This document shows, in pieces, positions 27,444 to 36,170 of a stretch of 64,000 bases of DNA; position 1 is the first letter of the stretch; every line of letters starts with the position of its first letter. A program made the position numbers and the translations under genes. The notes below the pieces were generated by a model. The model was not told the origin of the DNA. It did not search any database and saw only the letters and a list, made by a program, of their open reading frames with translations. Source of the DNA: GCA-2862585 sp049890295 (GTDB lineage: Bacteria; Bacteroidota; Bacteroidia; Flavobacteriales; UBA7312); NCBI GenBank assembly GCA_049890295.1, contig JBMHBP010000004.1, positions 159,571 to 223,570 of the forward strand. Direction: 5' to 3'.

Positions 27444-28982
27444 ATGCTTGTTAAAACTTATGGTTCCGCCGTTTTTGGCGTGAACGCTACTACCATTACT
27501 ATTGAGGTAAACTCCTCCGCAGGTATAAAATTCTTTTTGGTAGGTCTGCCTGATAATGCTGTTAAAGAAAGTCATTACAGAATAGAAGCCGCTCTCAAAA
27601 ATACAGGCTATAAAATCCCTGGTAAAAAATATATCATTAATATGGCACCTGCTGATATTCGTAAAGAAGGCTCAGCATATGATTTACCATTGGCCATTGG
27701 TATATTAGCTTCAACACACCAAATTAAAAATGAACTGCTTAGTCAATATATTATAATGGGAGAATTGTCATTAGATGGAGGAGTACAATCCATTAAAGGC
27801 GTTTTACCCATAGCTATTCAAGCTAGAAAGGAGGGATTTAAGGGGCTTATAGTTCCAAAATCAAATGCTAGGGAGGCGGCCATAGTAAATAATCTTGACG
27901 TACATGGAATTGAAAATATTCAAGAGTTAATCGATTTTTTTAATGGTGAGGCTAATCTTGAGTCTACCTATGTTGATACTAGAAAAGATTTTTTCGACTC
28001 TGTAAAGAACACAGAAACTGACTTTTCAGATGTAAAAGGTCAAGAAAATATTAAACGTTCTTTAGAAATAGCTGCCGCTGGAGGACATAACGTAATACTT
28101 ATTGGTCCACCTGGCTCAGGAAAAACAATGCTGGCCAAACGAATACCTGGTATTTTGCCGCCATTGAGTTTAAGTGAGGCACTTGAAACTACCAAAATTC
28201 ACTCAGTTTCTGGTCGTTTAGCAGAAGATACTTCATTATTGACAACCAGGCCATTTAGGTCACCACATCATACAATATCTGATGTAGCTCTAGTAGGTGG
28301 TGGTACTTTCCCACAACCTGGAGAGATTTCACTATCTCACAATGGCGTATTATTTTTAGATGAATTACCTGAGTTTAAGCGTACAGTCTTAGAAGTCATG
28401 CGTCAGCCATTAGAAGACAGGGTAGTTACGATCTCCAGAGCAAAAATTAGTGTTGACTTCCCAGCTAGCTTTATGCTAGTAGCATCAATGAATCCATGTC
28501 CATGTGGTTTTTATAATCATCCTCAAAAGGAATGTATGTGTAGTCCTGGTGTTGTTCAAAAATATTTAAGTAAAATATCTGGACCTTTACTTGATAGAAT
28601 TGATCTTCATGTTGAGGTAACTCCGGTGGATTTCGATGAGCTTTCCAGTAAATCTACTACAGAATCAAGTAGCTCAATTAGATGTCGTGTAATTAAAGCT
28701 AGGCAGATTCAATTGGAGCGATATGCTAGTTTGCACACTATACATAGTAATGCTCAAATTTCACCAAAACTGATTAGTCAGTATTGTAATCTTTCTGAAG
28801 AAAGTCAAAAGTTATTAAAGATGGCAATGGAGAAACTTGATTTATCGGCAAGAGCTTATGATAGAATTTTAAAAGTAGCACGAACAATTGCTGATTTAGA
28901 CTTCAGTAAAACAATTACAACTGCACATATCTCCGAAGCAATTCAATTTCGCTCTCTTGATAGGAGTGATTGGACGGGTTAA
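27444..28982 (+). CDS. comM: YifB/ComM family Mg-chelatase-like AAA+ ATPase
   Basis: This 512-residue protein has an N-terminal Lon-protease-like S5 fold (VKTYGSAVFGVNA, APADIRKEGSAYDLPLA), an AAA+ domain with Walker A GPPGSGKTM near 213 and Walker B VLFLDELPEF near 300, a cysteine-rich NPCPCGFY...CMCSPG insert, and a C-terminal Mg-chelatase helical lid. ComM is a branch-migration helicase in natural transformation in gamma-proteobacteria; the role in Bacteroidota is inferred. Last gene of the pabB run. Confidence 0.9.
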   Translation: MLVKTYGSAVFGVNATTITIEVNSSAGIKFFLVGLPDNAVKESHYRIEAALKNTGYKIPGKKYIINMAPADIRKEGSAYDLPLAIGILASTHQIKNELLSQYIIMGELSLDGGVQSIKGVLPIAIQARKEGFKGLIVPKSNAREAAIVNNLDVHGIENIQELIDFFNGEANLESTYVDTRKDFFDSVKNTETDFSDVKGQENIKRSLEIAAAGGHNVILIGPPGSGKTMLAKRIPGILPPLSLSEALETTKIHSVSGRLAEDTSLLTTRPFRSPHHTISDVALVGGGTFPQPGEISLSHNGVLFLDELPEFKRTVLEVMRQPLEDRVVTISRAKISVDFPASFMLVASMNPCPCGFYNHPQKECMCSPGVVQKYLSKISGPLLDRIDLHVEVTPVDFDELSSKSTTESSSSIRCRVIKARQIQLERYASLHTIHSNAQISPKLISQYCNLSEESQKLLKMAMEKLDLSARAYDRILKVARTIADLDFSKTITTAHISEAIQFRSLDRSDWTG

Positions 28983-28993
28983 GAATAGAACAA

Positions 28994-29018
28994 GGAGCAT
29001 TTTTTAATAAAATGCTCC
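28994..29018. terminator. Hairpin between convergent comM and the alpha/beta hydrolase gene
   Basis: A perfect 10-bp stem (GGAGCATTTT with AAAATGCTCC) has a 5-base loop, 12 bases after the comM stop. There is no T-run after it, so it is a weak or non-classical terminator. Confidence 0.45.
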
Positions 29019-29060
29019 CTGATACCACTCAAATAAACAATCAAAACAATGAAAAAAAAC

Positions 29061-29897
29061 TTAAATACTAAGTAGTATTTCTGCTACTTTATTTGGTTGT
29101 GAAAAGTTTGGTGTATGACTTGATTCAATGGTAAAAACACCCTCAACTTTATCTACATACATGGCTCTTTGTACTTCAATTGGAATAGCTCTATCTTCTG
29201 TACATTCAATATAGTACTTAGGAATTGAACCAAAATTTTCTTCAGTAATTTCTAACTCATACATCAAAGGAGCAGATGGTTCTGGTACTATATATGGTTT
29301 TGCACCATTAAATGCCTCTTCTGTAATATCATGAGCAAAAGCATTTTGTATTTCCTCTTCTTTTACAAGGGCATAAGTTTTATCATCCGATAAGTAAAAG
29401 TTTTCGACTGCTTTAGAACCCTCAACACCTTGAACAGCTCCAAAAAATGAGCCTCCGTTAGGAAGTAAAAATGCCGTTAGATAAACTAAGCTTTTTACTT
29501 TATCTGGTCTTAGTTCAGCTGCTCTACTCACCGTAATCCCATTGAAGCTATGGCCAACTAAAATCACAGGCTTTTCTTGTGCATCTAAAATGTCGGTTAC
29601 TGTTTTAACATAGTCTTCCATTGTAATATCGGCAGGACTTGTTTTGTCAACTCCATGTCCTGGTAAGTCTGGAGTTAAAACGCTATGTCCTTCGGCCTTT
29701 AAGGCATTAGCGACACCTTCCCATTGCCAGGCTCCTAACCAAGCAGAGTGGATTAATACGTATGTTTCTTTTTTCATTTCTTCGACTTTCATTTCATTAG
29801 AGTTTTCTTCCTCTTTAGAGCAAGTCGATGATGAACAGCTTACAAAAAGGAATGCGGATAGAACACTTATTAAAAGTGTATTAGTTAGTTTAATCAT
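29061..29897 (-). CDS. Lipoprotein alpha/beta hydrolase
   Basis: This 278-residue protein has a lipoprotein signal ending LFVSC (lipidated Cys21). The alpha/beta-hydrolase domain starts near residue 45; the nucleophile elbow is GHSFNG (Ser117), the acid is probably in CTEDRAI and the base is His in ESSHTPNFS. HSAWLGAWQWEGV and TPDLPGHG are typical of the plant hydroxynitrile-lyase/methyl-esterase-like group, often annotated in bacteria as esterases of small aromatic or pyrethroid-like esters. The substrate is not known. It stands alone between comM and a Crp-family regulator. Confidence 0.8.
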   Translation of the reverse strand: MIKLTNTLLISVLSAFLFVSCSSSTCSKEEENSNEMKVEEMKKETYVLIHSAWLGAWQWEGVANALKAEGHSVLTPDLPGHGVDKTSPADITMEDYVKTVTDILDAQEKPVILVGHSFNGITVSRAAELRPDKVKSLVYLTAFLLPNGGSFFGAVQGVEGSKAVENFYLSDDKTYALVKEEEIQNAFAHDITEEAFNGAKPYIVPEPSAPLMYELEITEENFGSIPKYYIECTEDRAIPIEVQRAMYVDKVEGVFTIESSHTPNFSQPNKVAEILLSI

Positions 29898-29972
29898 GGT
29901 TTTATTTTAATAAATTAATGTTGTAAATCTACTTATTAATATACGCTAAAAACAGTGACTAATGTTACAATC

Positions 29973-30605
29973 TTAACCGCTTATAAGTAATATTTTTCTA
30001 TAGTCAAGTTTTAGAATTCCTTTCTTTTCAAGCTCTTTTAATTTTCTCGAAACAACTTCTCTAGTGGAACCAATTTCTGAGGCTAATTTTTGATGTGATA
30101 TTTCTATAATACTATTATTATTTAGTTCACTTTCATTTTGTAAAAACTCCATTATACGTTGATCAATTTTTTTAAATGATAAGGTGTTTATACAAGATAA
30201 CAAGTTTTCATATTTATTGATGAGTGTTTGATTTATATATATTTGCCATGAGGCGAATTTTTTTAATGCTTTTACTTGATAAGTAGGAATTTTTAAAATT
30301 ATTGAGTCTGTTATCGCTGAAGCATACACTTGACTTTGGTATTGTTTTTCTATAGACACAATAGAATATGCACAGGTTTCATACTTAGAAATAGTATATA
30401 GTGTAACCTCTCTATCGTCTTGCTGGTGCCATACTCTTATTTTGCCTTCCAAAAGGATGATGAACCATTTTATATATTGATCTTTCTTTATTATATCTTG
30501 GCCTTTTTTTAAATAGTCAATTTTAGAGATTATCGTTAATTTTTCTTGAATTTTCTGCTCGAAAAAACAATGATAATTTATTAAATCAGTCAGGTAATTT
30601 TTCAT
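29973..30605 (-). CDS. Crp/Fnr family transcriptional regulator
   Basis: This 210-residue protein has an N-terminal cyclic-nucleotide-binding-like domain (residues 20-120) and a C-terminal winged helix with HQKLASEIGSTREVVSRKLK as the recognition region. There is no cysteine cluster of the Fnr [4Fe-4S] type near the N-terminus, so oxygen sensing by iron-sulfur is unlikely; the ligand is unknown. It is adjacent to the hydrolase gene and downstream of the oxygenase gene on the same strand, but is probably transcribed on its own. Confidence 0.82.
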   Translation of the reverse strand: MKNYLTDLINYHCFFEQKIQEKLTIISKIDYLKKGQDIIKKDQYIKWFIILLEGKIRVWHQQDDREVTLYTISKYETCAYSIVSIEKQYQSQVYASAITDSIILKIPTYQVKALKKFASWQIYINQTLINKYENLLSCINTLSFKKIDQRIMEFLQNESELNNNSIIEISHQKLASEIGSTREVVSRKLKELEKKGILKLDYRKILLISG

Positions 30606-30636
30606 GTTTTAAGGGTGTAGTTAAAAATACAACGAC

Positions 30637-31404
30637 TTAAAATAAATTTAAGTATTTATTGATATAATCTTGGCTACTACAATTCAAAATAGGCAAGTGG
30701 TGATGTTGAATGGGCATAGAAAAAAATACAAATGAGAAACGTTTAGTATTTTGTATTTGATTAAAAATGACCCTATGATTTGTTGCTTTGATTGTATTAT
30801 TTGTAAGACTTTCTAAAAGAAAGCCAGTCATTCCAAAAGCCTTATTTGTAGCAGGAACATTGATCCACTGATTAGTCTTATTCTTAATTTGTAAGCCTTG
30901 ATCAATTCCAAATGGAAAAATACTAAATAAAGACACATCTTTATGTTCAGTTAGTCGAATATTGTTTTTGTGATAATCTATTTTAGGATAGTAATTCATC
31001 GACATCATATGACCTATATATTCATTATAAAAATCAACTAAAGAGGTGTTAATATTAGTTTCAATATTTTTAATTATGGATTTTTCAATTGATTTAATTT
31101 TATCCTGAATTTTTTTCCATTCCGTATTAAAAAAAGAGATGAATTCCATTGGATATTTATGTGGTGGATTAAACTCCGAGATCACCATAGAGTGTAGAAA
31201 ATCTTCGGCATACTGATTAATGCTATTACCTTGTCCCATATAGGAGTAACCATCAAAGCCATATTCATAATTTTTTTGTAAAAATTGCTTCTTATAATTG
31301 AAGTCTCTTGACAAAAAGAGTTCGAATGATTTTTGAATTATACTTGGTTCTATTTGAATATCAGTTTGGAAATATCCATCTTTATACTCTATTTTTACAC
31401 TCAT
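30637..31404 (-). CDS. 2-oxoglutarate/Fe(II)-dependent oxygenase, isopenicillin-N-synthase-like
   Basis: This 255-residue protein carries the iron triad and cosubstrate signature of the family: His154-x-Asp156 in TEHKDVSLF, His210 in ATNHRV, and Arg222-x-Ser224 in KRFSF, which binds 2-oxoglutarate. LQIKNKTNQWINVPA fits the strand after HxD in isopenicillin N synthase/flavanone-type enzymes. It is short for that group (usually 300-350), with a reduced N-terminal region. No biosynthetic partner lies beside it, so the substrate is open. Its ATG overlaps the ATG of divergent pnuC in the tetranucleotide CATG. Confidence 0.72.
   Translation of the reverse strand: MSVKIEYKDGYFQTDIQIEPSIIQKSFELFLSRDFNYKKQFLQKNYEYGFDGYSYMGQGNSINQYAEDFLHSMVISEFNPPHKYPMEFISFFNTEWKKIQDKIKSIEKSIIKNIETNINTSLVDFYNEYIGHMMSMNYYPKIDYHKNNIRLTEHKDVSLFSIFPFGIDQGLQIKNKTNQWINVPATNKAFGMTGFLLESLTNNTIKATNHRVIFNQIQNTKRFSFVFFSMPIQHHHLPILNCSSQDYINKYLNLF
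31390..31397 (+). promoter_or_regulatory. Possible -7 element for pnuC inside the oxygenase gene
   Basis: TATTTTTA is a 7-of-8 match to TAnnTTTG, with 5 bases before the pnuC ATG. It lies inside the first codons of the divergent oxygenase gene. Confidence 0.3.
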
Positions 31405-31975
31405 GAATTGGCTTTTAATAATTGAGATTTTAGCAGTAGCTTTTGGTTTACTTTATCTGGTTTTAATGATAAGACAACATATTAGTTGTTGGTTTTTTGG
31501 AATTGTTGGTTCTCTTTTAAGCATTTTTCTTTTTTTTCATAGTCAGCTTTACTCTGAAGCCATCCTATACTTTTATTATGTCATAATGGGGTTTTATGGA
31601 TATTTTTTATGGAGTCAAAAAGACAGTAAAAATGAATCATTTATTTTGAGTGTCAACGAATTCAAATTTTTTACTCATTTTATATGTATTAGTATATGCA
31701 GTTTTTTTGCACTTGGCATGGCTTGGTTGTTTGACACGTATACTGATGCTGATCGTCCGTATTTAGACGCTTTTACCACTGTATTTAGTTTTTTTGCAAC
31801 ATATCTTGAAGCCAAAAAGGTCTTATCCGGTTGGTTGTACTGGATAGTAATTAATGGCATTACTATTTTATTATACACCTCAAAGGGTCTAGACATATAT
31901 GCAGCTCTAACTGTAGTCTATTTCTTGATGTCATTTGTTGGTTACTACCAATGGAGACGGACTATTGGTAGTTAG
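31403..31975 (+). CDS. pnuC: Nicotinamide riboside/NMN transporter PnuC
   Basis: This 190-residue membrane protein has seven hydrophobic segments and PnuC family features: a W-x-x-G-x-x-G-S segment (CWFFGIVGSLLS), the YFYYVIMGFYGYFLW helix, and a C-terminal VYFLMSFVGYYQWRR. It imports nicotinamide riboside for NAD salvage by facilitated diffusion. The start codon overlaps that of the divergent oxygenase, and the stop overlaps the secA stop by three bases on the opposite strand. Confidence 0.9.
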   Translation: MNWLLIIEILAVAFGLLYLVLMIRQHISCWFFGIVGSLLSIFLFFHSQLYSEAILYFYYVIMGFYGYFLWSQKDSKNESFILSVNEFKFFTHFICISICSFFALGMAWLFDTYTDADRPYLDAFTTVFSFFATYLEAKKVLSGWLYWIVINGITILLYTSKGLDIYAALTVVYFLMSFVGYYQWRRTIGS

Positions 31976-34900
31976 TTTCCGTGACATTGTTTAAACTTCT
32001 TGCCACTACCACATGGGCAAGGTTCATTTCTACCTACTTTTTGCTCAACTCTAACTGGCTGTATTTTTTGCTTTTGTTGTTGATTGCCGCTTGGTGAGCC
32101 GATGGCTTGGCGGCCCGTTTGTAATTTTTCTTGCTTTTGTTGTTGTTCTTGTTGAACTGAGGTTTGCTCAGGAAGATTAGCTTTCATTAAGAATGAAACA
32201 ATGTCTTTATTGACTTGCTCAATCATTTGTTTGAATAAATTAAATGATTCAAACTTATAAATCAATAGTGGGTCTTTTTGTTCATAGGTTGCATTTTGAA
32301 CTGATTGTTTCAAATCGTCCAATTCTCTTAAATTATCTTTCCATGCACTATCGATAATAGATAGTGTCACACCTTTTTCTATTGAAAGAGGAATATTATC
32401 TCCTTCAGTTTCATAAGCTTCTTTAAGATTAGTAACAACCTGTAAGGTTTTCAATCCGTCCGTAAATGGAATTACGATATTCTCGTAAGTGGCAGATTGA
32501 TTTTCGTAAACGTCTTTTATGACAGGAAAGGTATTTTGACTAATAACTGAGTTTTTCAATTTATAAGTTTCGGTGCTCAAGTTATAAAGCTTGTCTGTTA
32601 AATTTTGAGCATTTAATTGCTTAAATTCATCTTCATTAACCGGAGTGTCAATACTTAAAAAGCGAATTAACTCAAGTTTAAAGCCCTCAAAATCTTGGGT
32701 GGATTGATATTCGTTTACAATACTTTCACAGGTATCATAAATCATATTGTCAATATCAACAGCTAATCGCTCACCAAACAAAGCGTGTTTACGCTTTTTA
32801 TAAATTACTGTTCGTTGAGCATTCATTACATCGTCATACTCTAATAGTCGTTTTCGAATTCCGAAATTATTTTCTTCTACTTTTTTCTGAGCACGTTCAA
32901 TAGACTTTGTAATCATGGAATGCTGAATAACTTCCCCTTCTTCTAGGCCCATTCTATCCATCATTTTAGCTATCCTGTCAGAGCCAAATAGTCGCATTAG
33001 ATTATCTTCTAATGAAACAAAAAATTGTGATGAGCCAGGATCTCCCTGTCGTCCTGCTCTACCTCTTAGCTGTCTATCTACACGTCTTGAATCGTGTCGT
33101 TCAGTTCCAACGATAGCTAAACCACCAGCTTCTTTTACCTCTTTGGAAAGTTTTATATCCGTTCCTCTACCAGCCATATTGGTGGCTATAGTAACATTAC
33201 CTGCTTTTCCTGCTTCGGCAACAATATCAGCTTCTTTTTGGTGAAGCTTAGCATTCAATACATTATGTTTGACTTGTCTCATTTTCAAAAGACGGCTCAG
33301 GAGCTCTGAAATTTCGACAGATGTTGTTCCAACTAAAACTGGTCGACCATTTTTGCTTAAGTCCACAACTTCATCGATTATAGCGTTATATTTTTCCCTA
33401 GCAGTTTTGTATACTTTATCTTCTCTATCGTCTCTTTGAATGGGTTTATTAGTAGGTATCACCACTACTTCTAGTTCATAAATATCCCAAAACTCACCTG
33501 CTTCTGTTTCTGCTGTACCTGTCATACCTGACAGTTTGTTATACATTCTAAAGTAGTTCTGTAATGTAATTGTAGCAAATGTTTGTGTTGCAGCTTCAAT
33601 CTTTACATTTTCCTTTGCTTCAATGGCTTGATGCAGTCCGTCGGAATATCTTCGACCCTCCATTATACGGCCGGTTTGTTCATCAACAATTTTTACTTTA
33701 TTGTCCATTAAAACATATTCGACGTCTTTTTCGAACAAGGTATAAGCTTTTAATAATTGATTTATGGAATGGATACGCTCACTTTTTATAGAAAAATCTC
33801 TCATTAATTCTTCTTTCTTAGTGAGTTTATCTTTTTCGGTTGCTTCTGATTTTTCTAATTCTGCAATCTCAGCCCCAACGTCTGGCATGATAAAGAATTT
33901 GCTATCATCAGTACTACTAGTGATAAGGTCAATACCCTTGTCTGTAAGTTCAATAGAATTATGTTGTTCATCAATTACAAAGAAAAGATCGTTATCGACT
34001 TTAGGCATTTCTTTACCCTGATCTTGCATGTAAAAGTTTTCTGTTTTTTGAAGTAAGGCTCTTACACCATCTTCACTTAAAAACTTAATGAGTGCTTTGT
34101 TTTTGGGTAAGCCTCGAAATGCTCTCAGTAGATTAAAGCCACCTTCTTTATTGTCTCCTTCATTGATTAACTTTTTAGCATCTGAAAGAACGGTATTGAT
34201 GTATCGTTTTTGTGCATCAACTAAAGCACCCACCTTGTGTTTTAGTTCATTGTATTCATGCTTATCACCTGTTGGTGTAGGGCCTGAAATAATGAGTGGT
34301 GTACGAGCATCATCTATAAGCACTGAATCCACCTCATCAACAATTGCATAATTATGTGGTCGTTGAACGAGATCTTGTGGTCTTCTAGCCATATTATCTC
34401 TTAGGTAATCAAATCCAAACTCATTGTTAGTGCCATATGTGATATCTGCTAAATAAGCATTTCGTCTATCTTCTGAGTTAGGTTGATGCCTGTCGATACA
34501 GTCCACAGAAAGACCATGGAATTGATACAAGGGACCCATCCATTCACAGTCTCTTTTTGCTAAATAATTATTAACTGTTACTAGATGAACGCCTTTTCCT
34601 GACAGTGCATTGAGGTAAACGGGGAGGGTGGCAGATAGTGTTTTACCCTCACCAGTTTGCATTTCAGCAATTTTACCAGAATGAAGAACGTACCCTCCGA
34701 TTAATTGCACGTCATAATGAACCATGTCCCAGATAATTTCGTTGCCTGCGGCTAACCATTTATTATGATAAATAGCTTTTTCACCTTTAATCTCGACATT
34801 CCCATAAAGTGCTGCTAAATCTCTGTCAAATTCATTAGCTGTTACTTCAATATTCCCTTGACTAAATCGGCTTGCTGTTTCTTTGATAACTGCAAATGCC

Positions 34901-35232
34901 TGGGGTAAAATTGTAGCTAGAGTAGCTTCTGTTGTATCTACAATATCTTTCTCTAGAGTGTCTATTTTAGTGTAAATATTTTCTTTCTCTTGAAGATTTA
35001 TTTCTGGACTTTCAGCTTTTTGTTTGAGTAAATTAATCTCTTCTTGTTGACTTTCTATGGCCTTGTTAATTTCGTTTTTGAAGCTAGTAGTTTTTGCTCT
35101 TAGTTCATCGTTTGATAAAGTCTGTATACTAGGGTATACTTCCTTGATTTGATCAATAATTGGATTGATTTCTTTTAAGTCTTTATCGTATTTATTTCCG
35201 AAAATTTTAGTGGCAAAGTCAAATAGTCCCAT
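31972..35232 (-). CDS. secA: Preprotein translocase ATPase SecA
   Basis: The 1086-residue motor of Sec export is larger than the E. coli protein (901), as is usual in Bacteroidota because of insertions in the nucleotide-binding region (here around residues 340-460). Walker A MQTGEGKTL is near 192, DEVDSVLIDDARTPL follows, NMAGRGTDI and RQLRGRAGRQGDPG form the second ATPase lobe, and the last residues are a SEC-C zinc motif (Cys1072, Cys1074, Cys1083, His1084). A TACATTTG promoter element lies 33 bases upstream. Confidence 0.97.
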   Translation of the reverse strand: MGLFDFATKIFGNKYDKDLKEINPIIDQIKEVYPSIQTLSNDELRAKTTSFKNEINKAIESQQEEINLLKQKAESPEINLQEKENIYTKIDTLEKDIVDTTEATLATILPQAFAVIKETASRFSQGNIEVTANEFDRDLAALYGNVEIKGEKAIYHNKWLAAGNEIIWDMVHYDVQLIGGYVLHSGKIAEMQTGEGKTLSATLPVYLNALSGKGVHLVTVNNYLAKRDCEWMGPLYQFHGLSVDCIDRHQPNSEDRRNAYLADITYGTNNEFGFDYLRDNMARRPQDLVQRPHNYAIVDEVDSVLIDDARTPLIISGPTPTGDKHEYNELKHKVGALVDAQKRYINTVLSDAKKLINEGDNKEGGFNLLRAFRGLPKNKALIKFLSEDGVRALLQKTENFYMQDQGKEMPKVDNDLFFVIDEQHNSIELTDKGIDLITSSTDDSKFFIMPDVGAEIAELEKSEATEKDKLTKKEELMRDFSIKSERIHSINQLLKAYTLFEKDVEYVLMDNKVKIVDEQTGRIMEGRRYSDGLHQAIEAKENVKIEAATQTFATITLQNYFRMYNKLSGMTGTAETEAGEFWDIYELEVVVIPTNKPIQRDDREDKVYKTAREKYNAIIDEVVDLSKNGRPVLVGTTSVEISELLSRLLKMRQVKHNVLNAKLHQKEADIVAEAGKAGNVTIATNMAGRGTDIKLSKEVKEAGGLAIVGTERHDSRRVDRQLRGRAGRQGDPGSSQFFVSLEDNLMRLFGSDRIAKMMDRMGLEEGEVIQHSMITKSIERAQKKVEENNFGIRKRLLEYDDVMNAQRTVIYKKRKHALFGERLAVDIDNMIYDTCESIVNEYQSTQDFEGFKLELIRFLSIDTPVNEDEFKQLNAQNLTDKLYNLSTETYKLKNSVISQNTFPVIKDVYENQSATYENIVIPFTDGLKTLQVVTNLKEAYETEGDNIPLSIEKGVTLSIIDSAWKDNLRELDDLKQSVQNATYEQKDPLLIYKFESFNLFKQMIEQVNKDIVSFLMKANLPEQTSVQQEQQQKQEKLQTGRQAIGSPSGNQQQKQKIQPVRVEQKVGRNEPCPCGSGKKFKQCHGN

Positions 35233-35265
35233 TGCTTAAATGTAGAATTGATTTTTTAAAGAATA

Positions 35266-35273
35266 CAAATGTA
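35266..35273 (-). promoter_or_regulatory. -7 promoter element for secA
   Basis: TACATTTG on the minus strand is a full match to TAnnTTTG and lies between the DUF2795 terminator and the secA start. Confidence 0.55.
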
Positions 35274-35306
35274 CTTTTTTTTGAGGTATTGCTTGCTTGT
35301 AAAGAC

Positions 35307-35332
35307 AAAAAAAGCCGCGATATGCGGCCTTT
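35307..35332 (-). terminator. Terminator of the DUF2795 gene
   Basis: A GCCGC/GCGGC stem (35314-35318, 35324-35328) extended by A/T pairs is followed on the minus strand by a seven-base T-run. It separates the small gene from secA. Confidence 0.85.
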
Positions 35333-35335
35333 TGT

Positions 35336-35557
35336 TTAGTATTCATCTTCGTTAAAGAAGAAGTCATCTTTATCTGGGTAATCTGGCCAAATGTCTTCAA
35401 TAGAATCAAACATTTCTCCATCGTCTTCAAGTTCTTGAAGATTCTCAACAACTTCCATAGGAGCTCCAGAGCGAATTGCAAAATCGATTAGTTCGTCTTT
35501 ATTGGCTGGCCATGGAGCATCTTCTAATTTTGATGCTAGTTCTAAAGTCCAATACAT
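35336..35557 (-). CDS. DUF2795-like small acidic protein
   Basis: This 73-residue protein (MYWTLELASKLEDAPWPANKD at the start) has the short helical DUF2795 pattern (LASKLEDAPWPANKDELIDFA) and a highly acidic C-terminal tail ending in FFFNEDEY. The open frame runs back to 35602, but a TACTTTTG promoter element at 35573-35580 lies inside that extension, so ATG 35557 is the start. Function unknown. It lies between the cobalamin adenosyltransferase and secA on the same strand. Confidence 0.8.
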   Translation of the reverse strand: MYWTLELASKLEDAPWPANKDELIDFAIRSGAPMEVVENLQELEDDGEMFDSIEDIWPDYPDKDDFFFNEDEY

Positions 35558-35572
35558 AGGCTTATTTTTTTG

Positions 35573-35580
35573 CAAAAGTA
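35573..35580 (-). promoter_or_regulatory. -7 promoter element for the DUF2795 gene
   Basis: TACTTTTG on the minus strand is a full match to TAnnTTTG, 15 bases before ATG 35557. It decides the start codon. Confidence 0.6.
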
Positions 35581-35609
35581 ATTTTTTTAGGTAAATAAGC
35601 AAGAACTTT

Positions 35610-36158
35610 TTATTTGCTTGGTTTCCAAGGAATTTCTTTAGCTTCTAGTATTTGTGTCAAATGACGGCTTAATACAAATAAATAATCTGAAAGACGATTT
35701 AAGTATTTAAGTATCAACTCAAATTGAATAACCTCACTTTTTATTTCTACGGTTAGTCTTTCTGCTCTTCTACAAACACATCTAGCAATATGGCAATATG
35801 ATACTGTTGTATGACCTCCTGGAAGAATAAAGTGACGCATTTCTGGCAATATCTCATTCATTTTATCAATTTCATTTTCTAATAGCTTAACATCATTTTC
35901 TGAAATCAATGGGAGGTTCATTTTGTTGCTAGTATCTTCACTAGCTAATAATGCACCGATAGTAAAAAGTCGGTCTTGAATTTGGATGATTTTTTCAATA
36001 ATGGAATTACTAATATTCTGATCTCTTAACAATCCCATGTAGGAATTAAGTTCGTCAATTGTACCATAGGCTTCAATTCTCGTATGACTTTTTGATACTC
36101 GCTTACCACCAATGAGTTGTGTGGTACCATTATCACCTTTTTTAGTGTATATCTTCAT
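35610..36158 (-). CDS. Cob(I)alamin adenosyltransferase, PduO type
   Basis: This 182-residue enzyme transfers the adenosyl group of ATP to cob(I)alamin to form coenzyme B12. The PduO-type N-terminal ATP loop is YTKKGDNGTTQLIGGKRVSK; the C-terminal helix bundle has CHIARCVCRRAERL and LSDYLFVLSR. Length is normal. It follows the ABC ATPase gene by 12 bases. No cobalamin riboswitch or B12-dependent enzyme is seen in the window; methylmalonyl-CoA mutase is a common client in this phylum. Confidence 0.93.
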   Translation of the reverse strand: MKIYTKKGDNGTTQLIGGKRVSKSHTRIEAYGTIDELNSYMGLLRDQNISNSIIEKIIQIQDRLFTIGALLASEDTSNKMNLPLISENDVKLLENEIDKMNEILPEMRHFILPGGHTTVSYCHIARCVCRRAERLTVEIKSEVIQFELILKYLNRLSDYLFVLSRHLTQILEAKEIPWKPSK

Positions 36159-36170
36159 AAAAACAACTTT

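Noticed and set aside
35558..35602. Upstream ATG of the DUF2795 protein
   Set aside because: A full promoter element lies inside this stretch, so it is not transcribed from that promoter.
36159..36170. Cobalamin riboswitch before the cobalamin adenosyltransferase gene
   Set aside because: Only 12 bases separate it from the upstream gene, so there is no room for a riboswitch.
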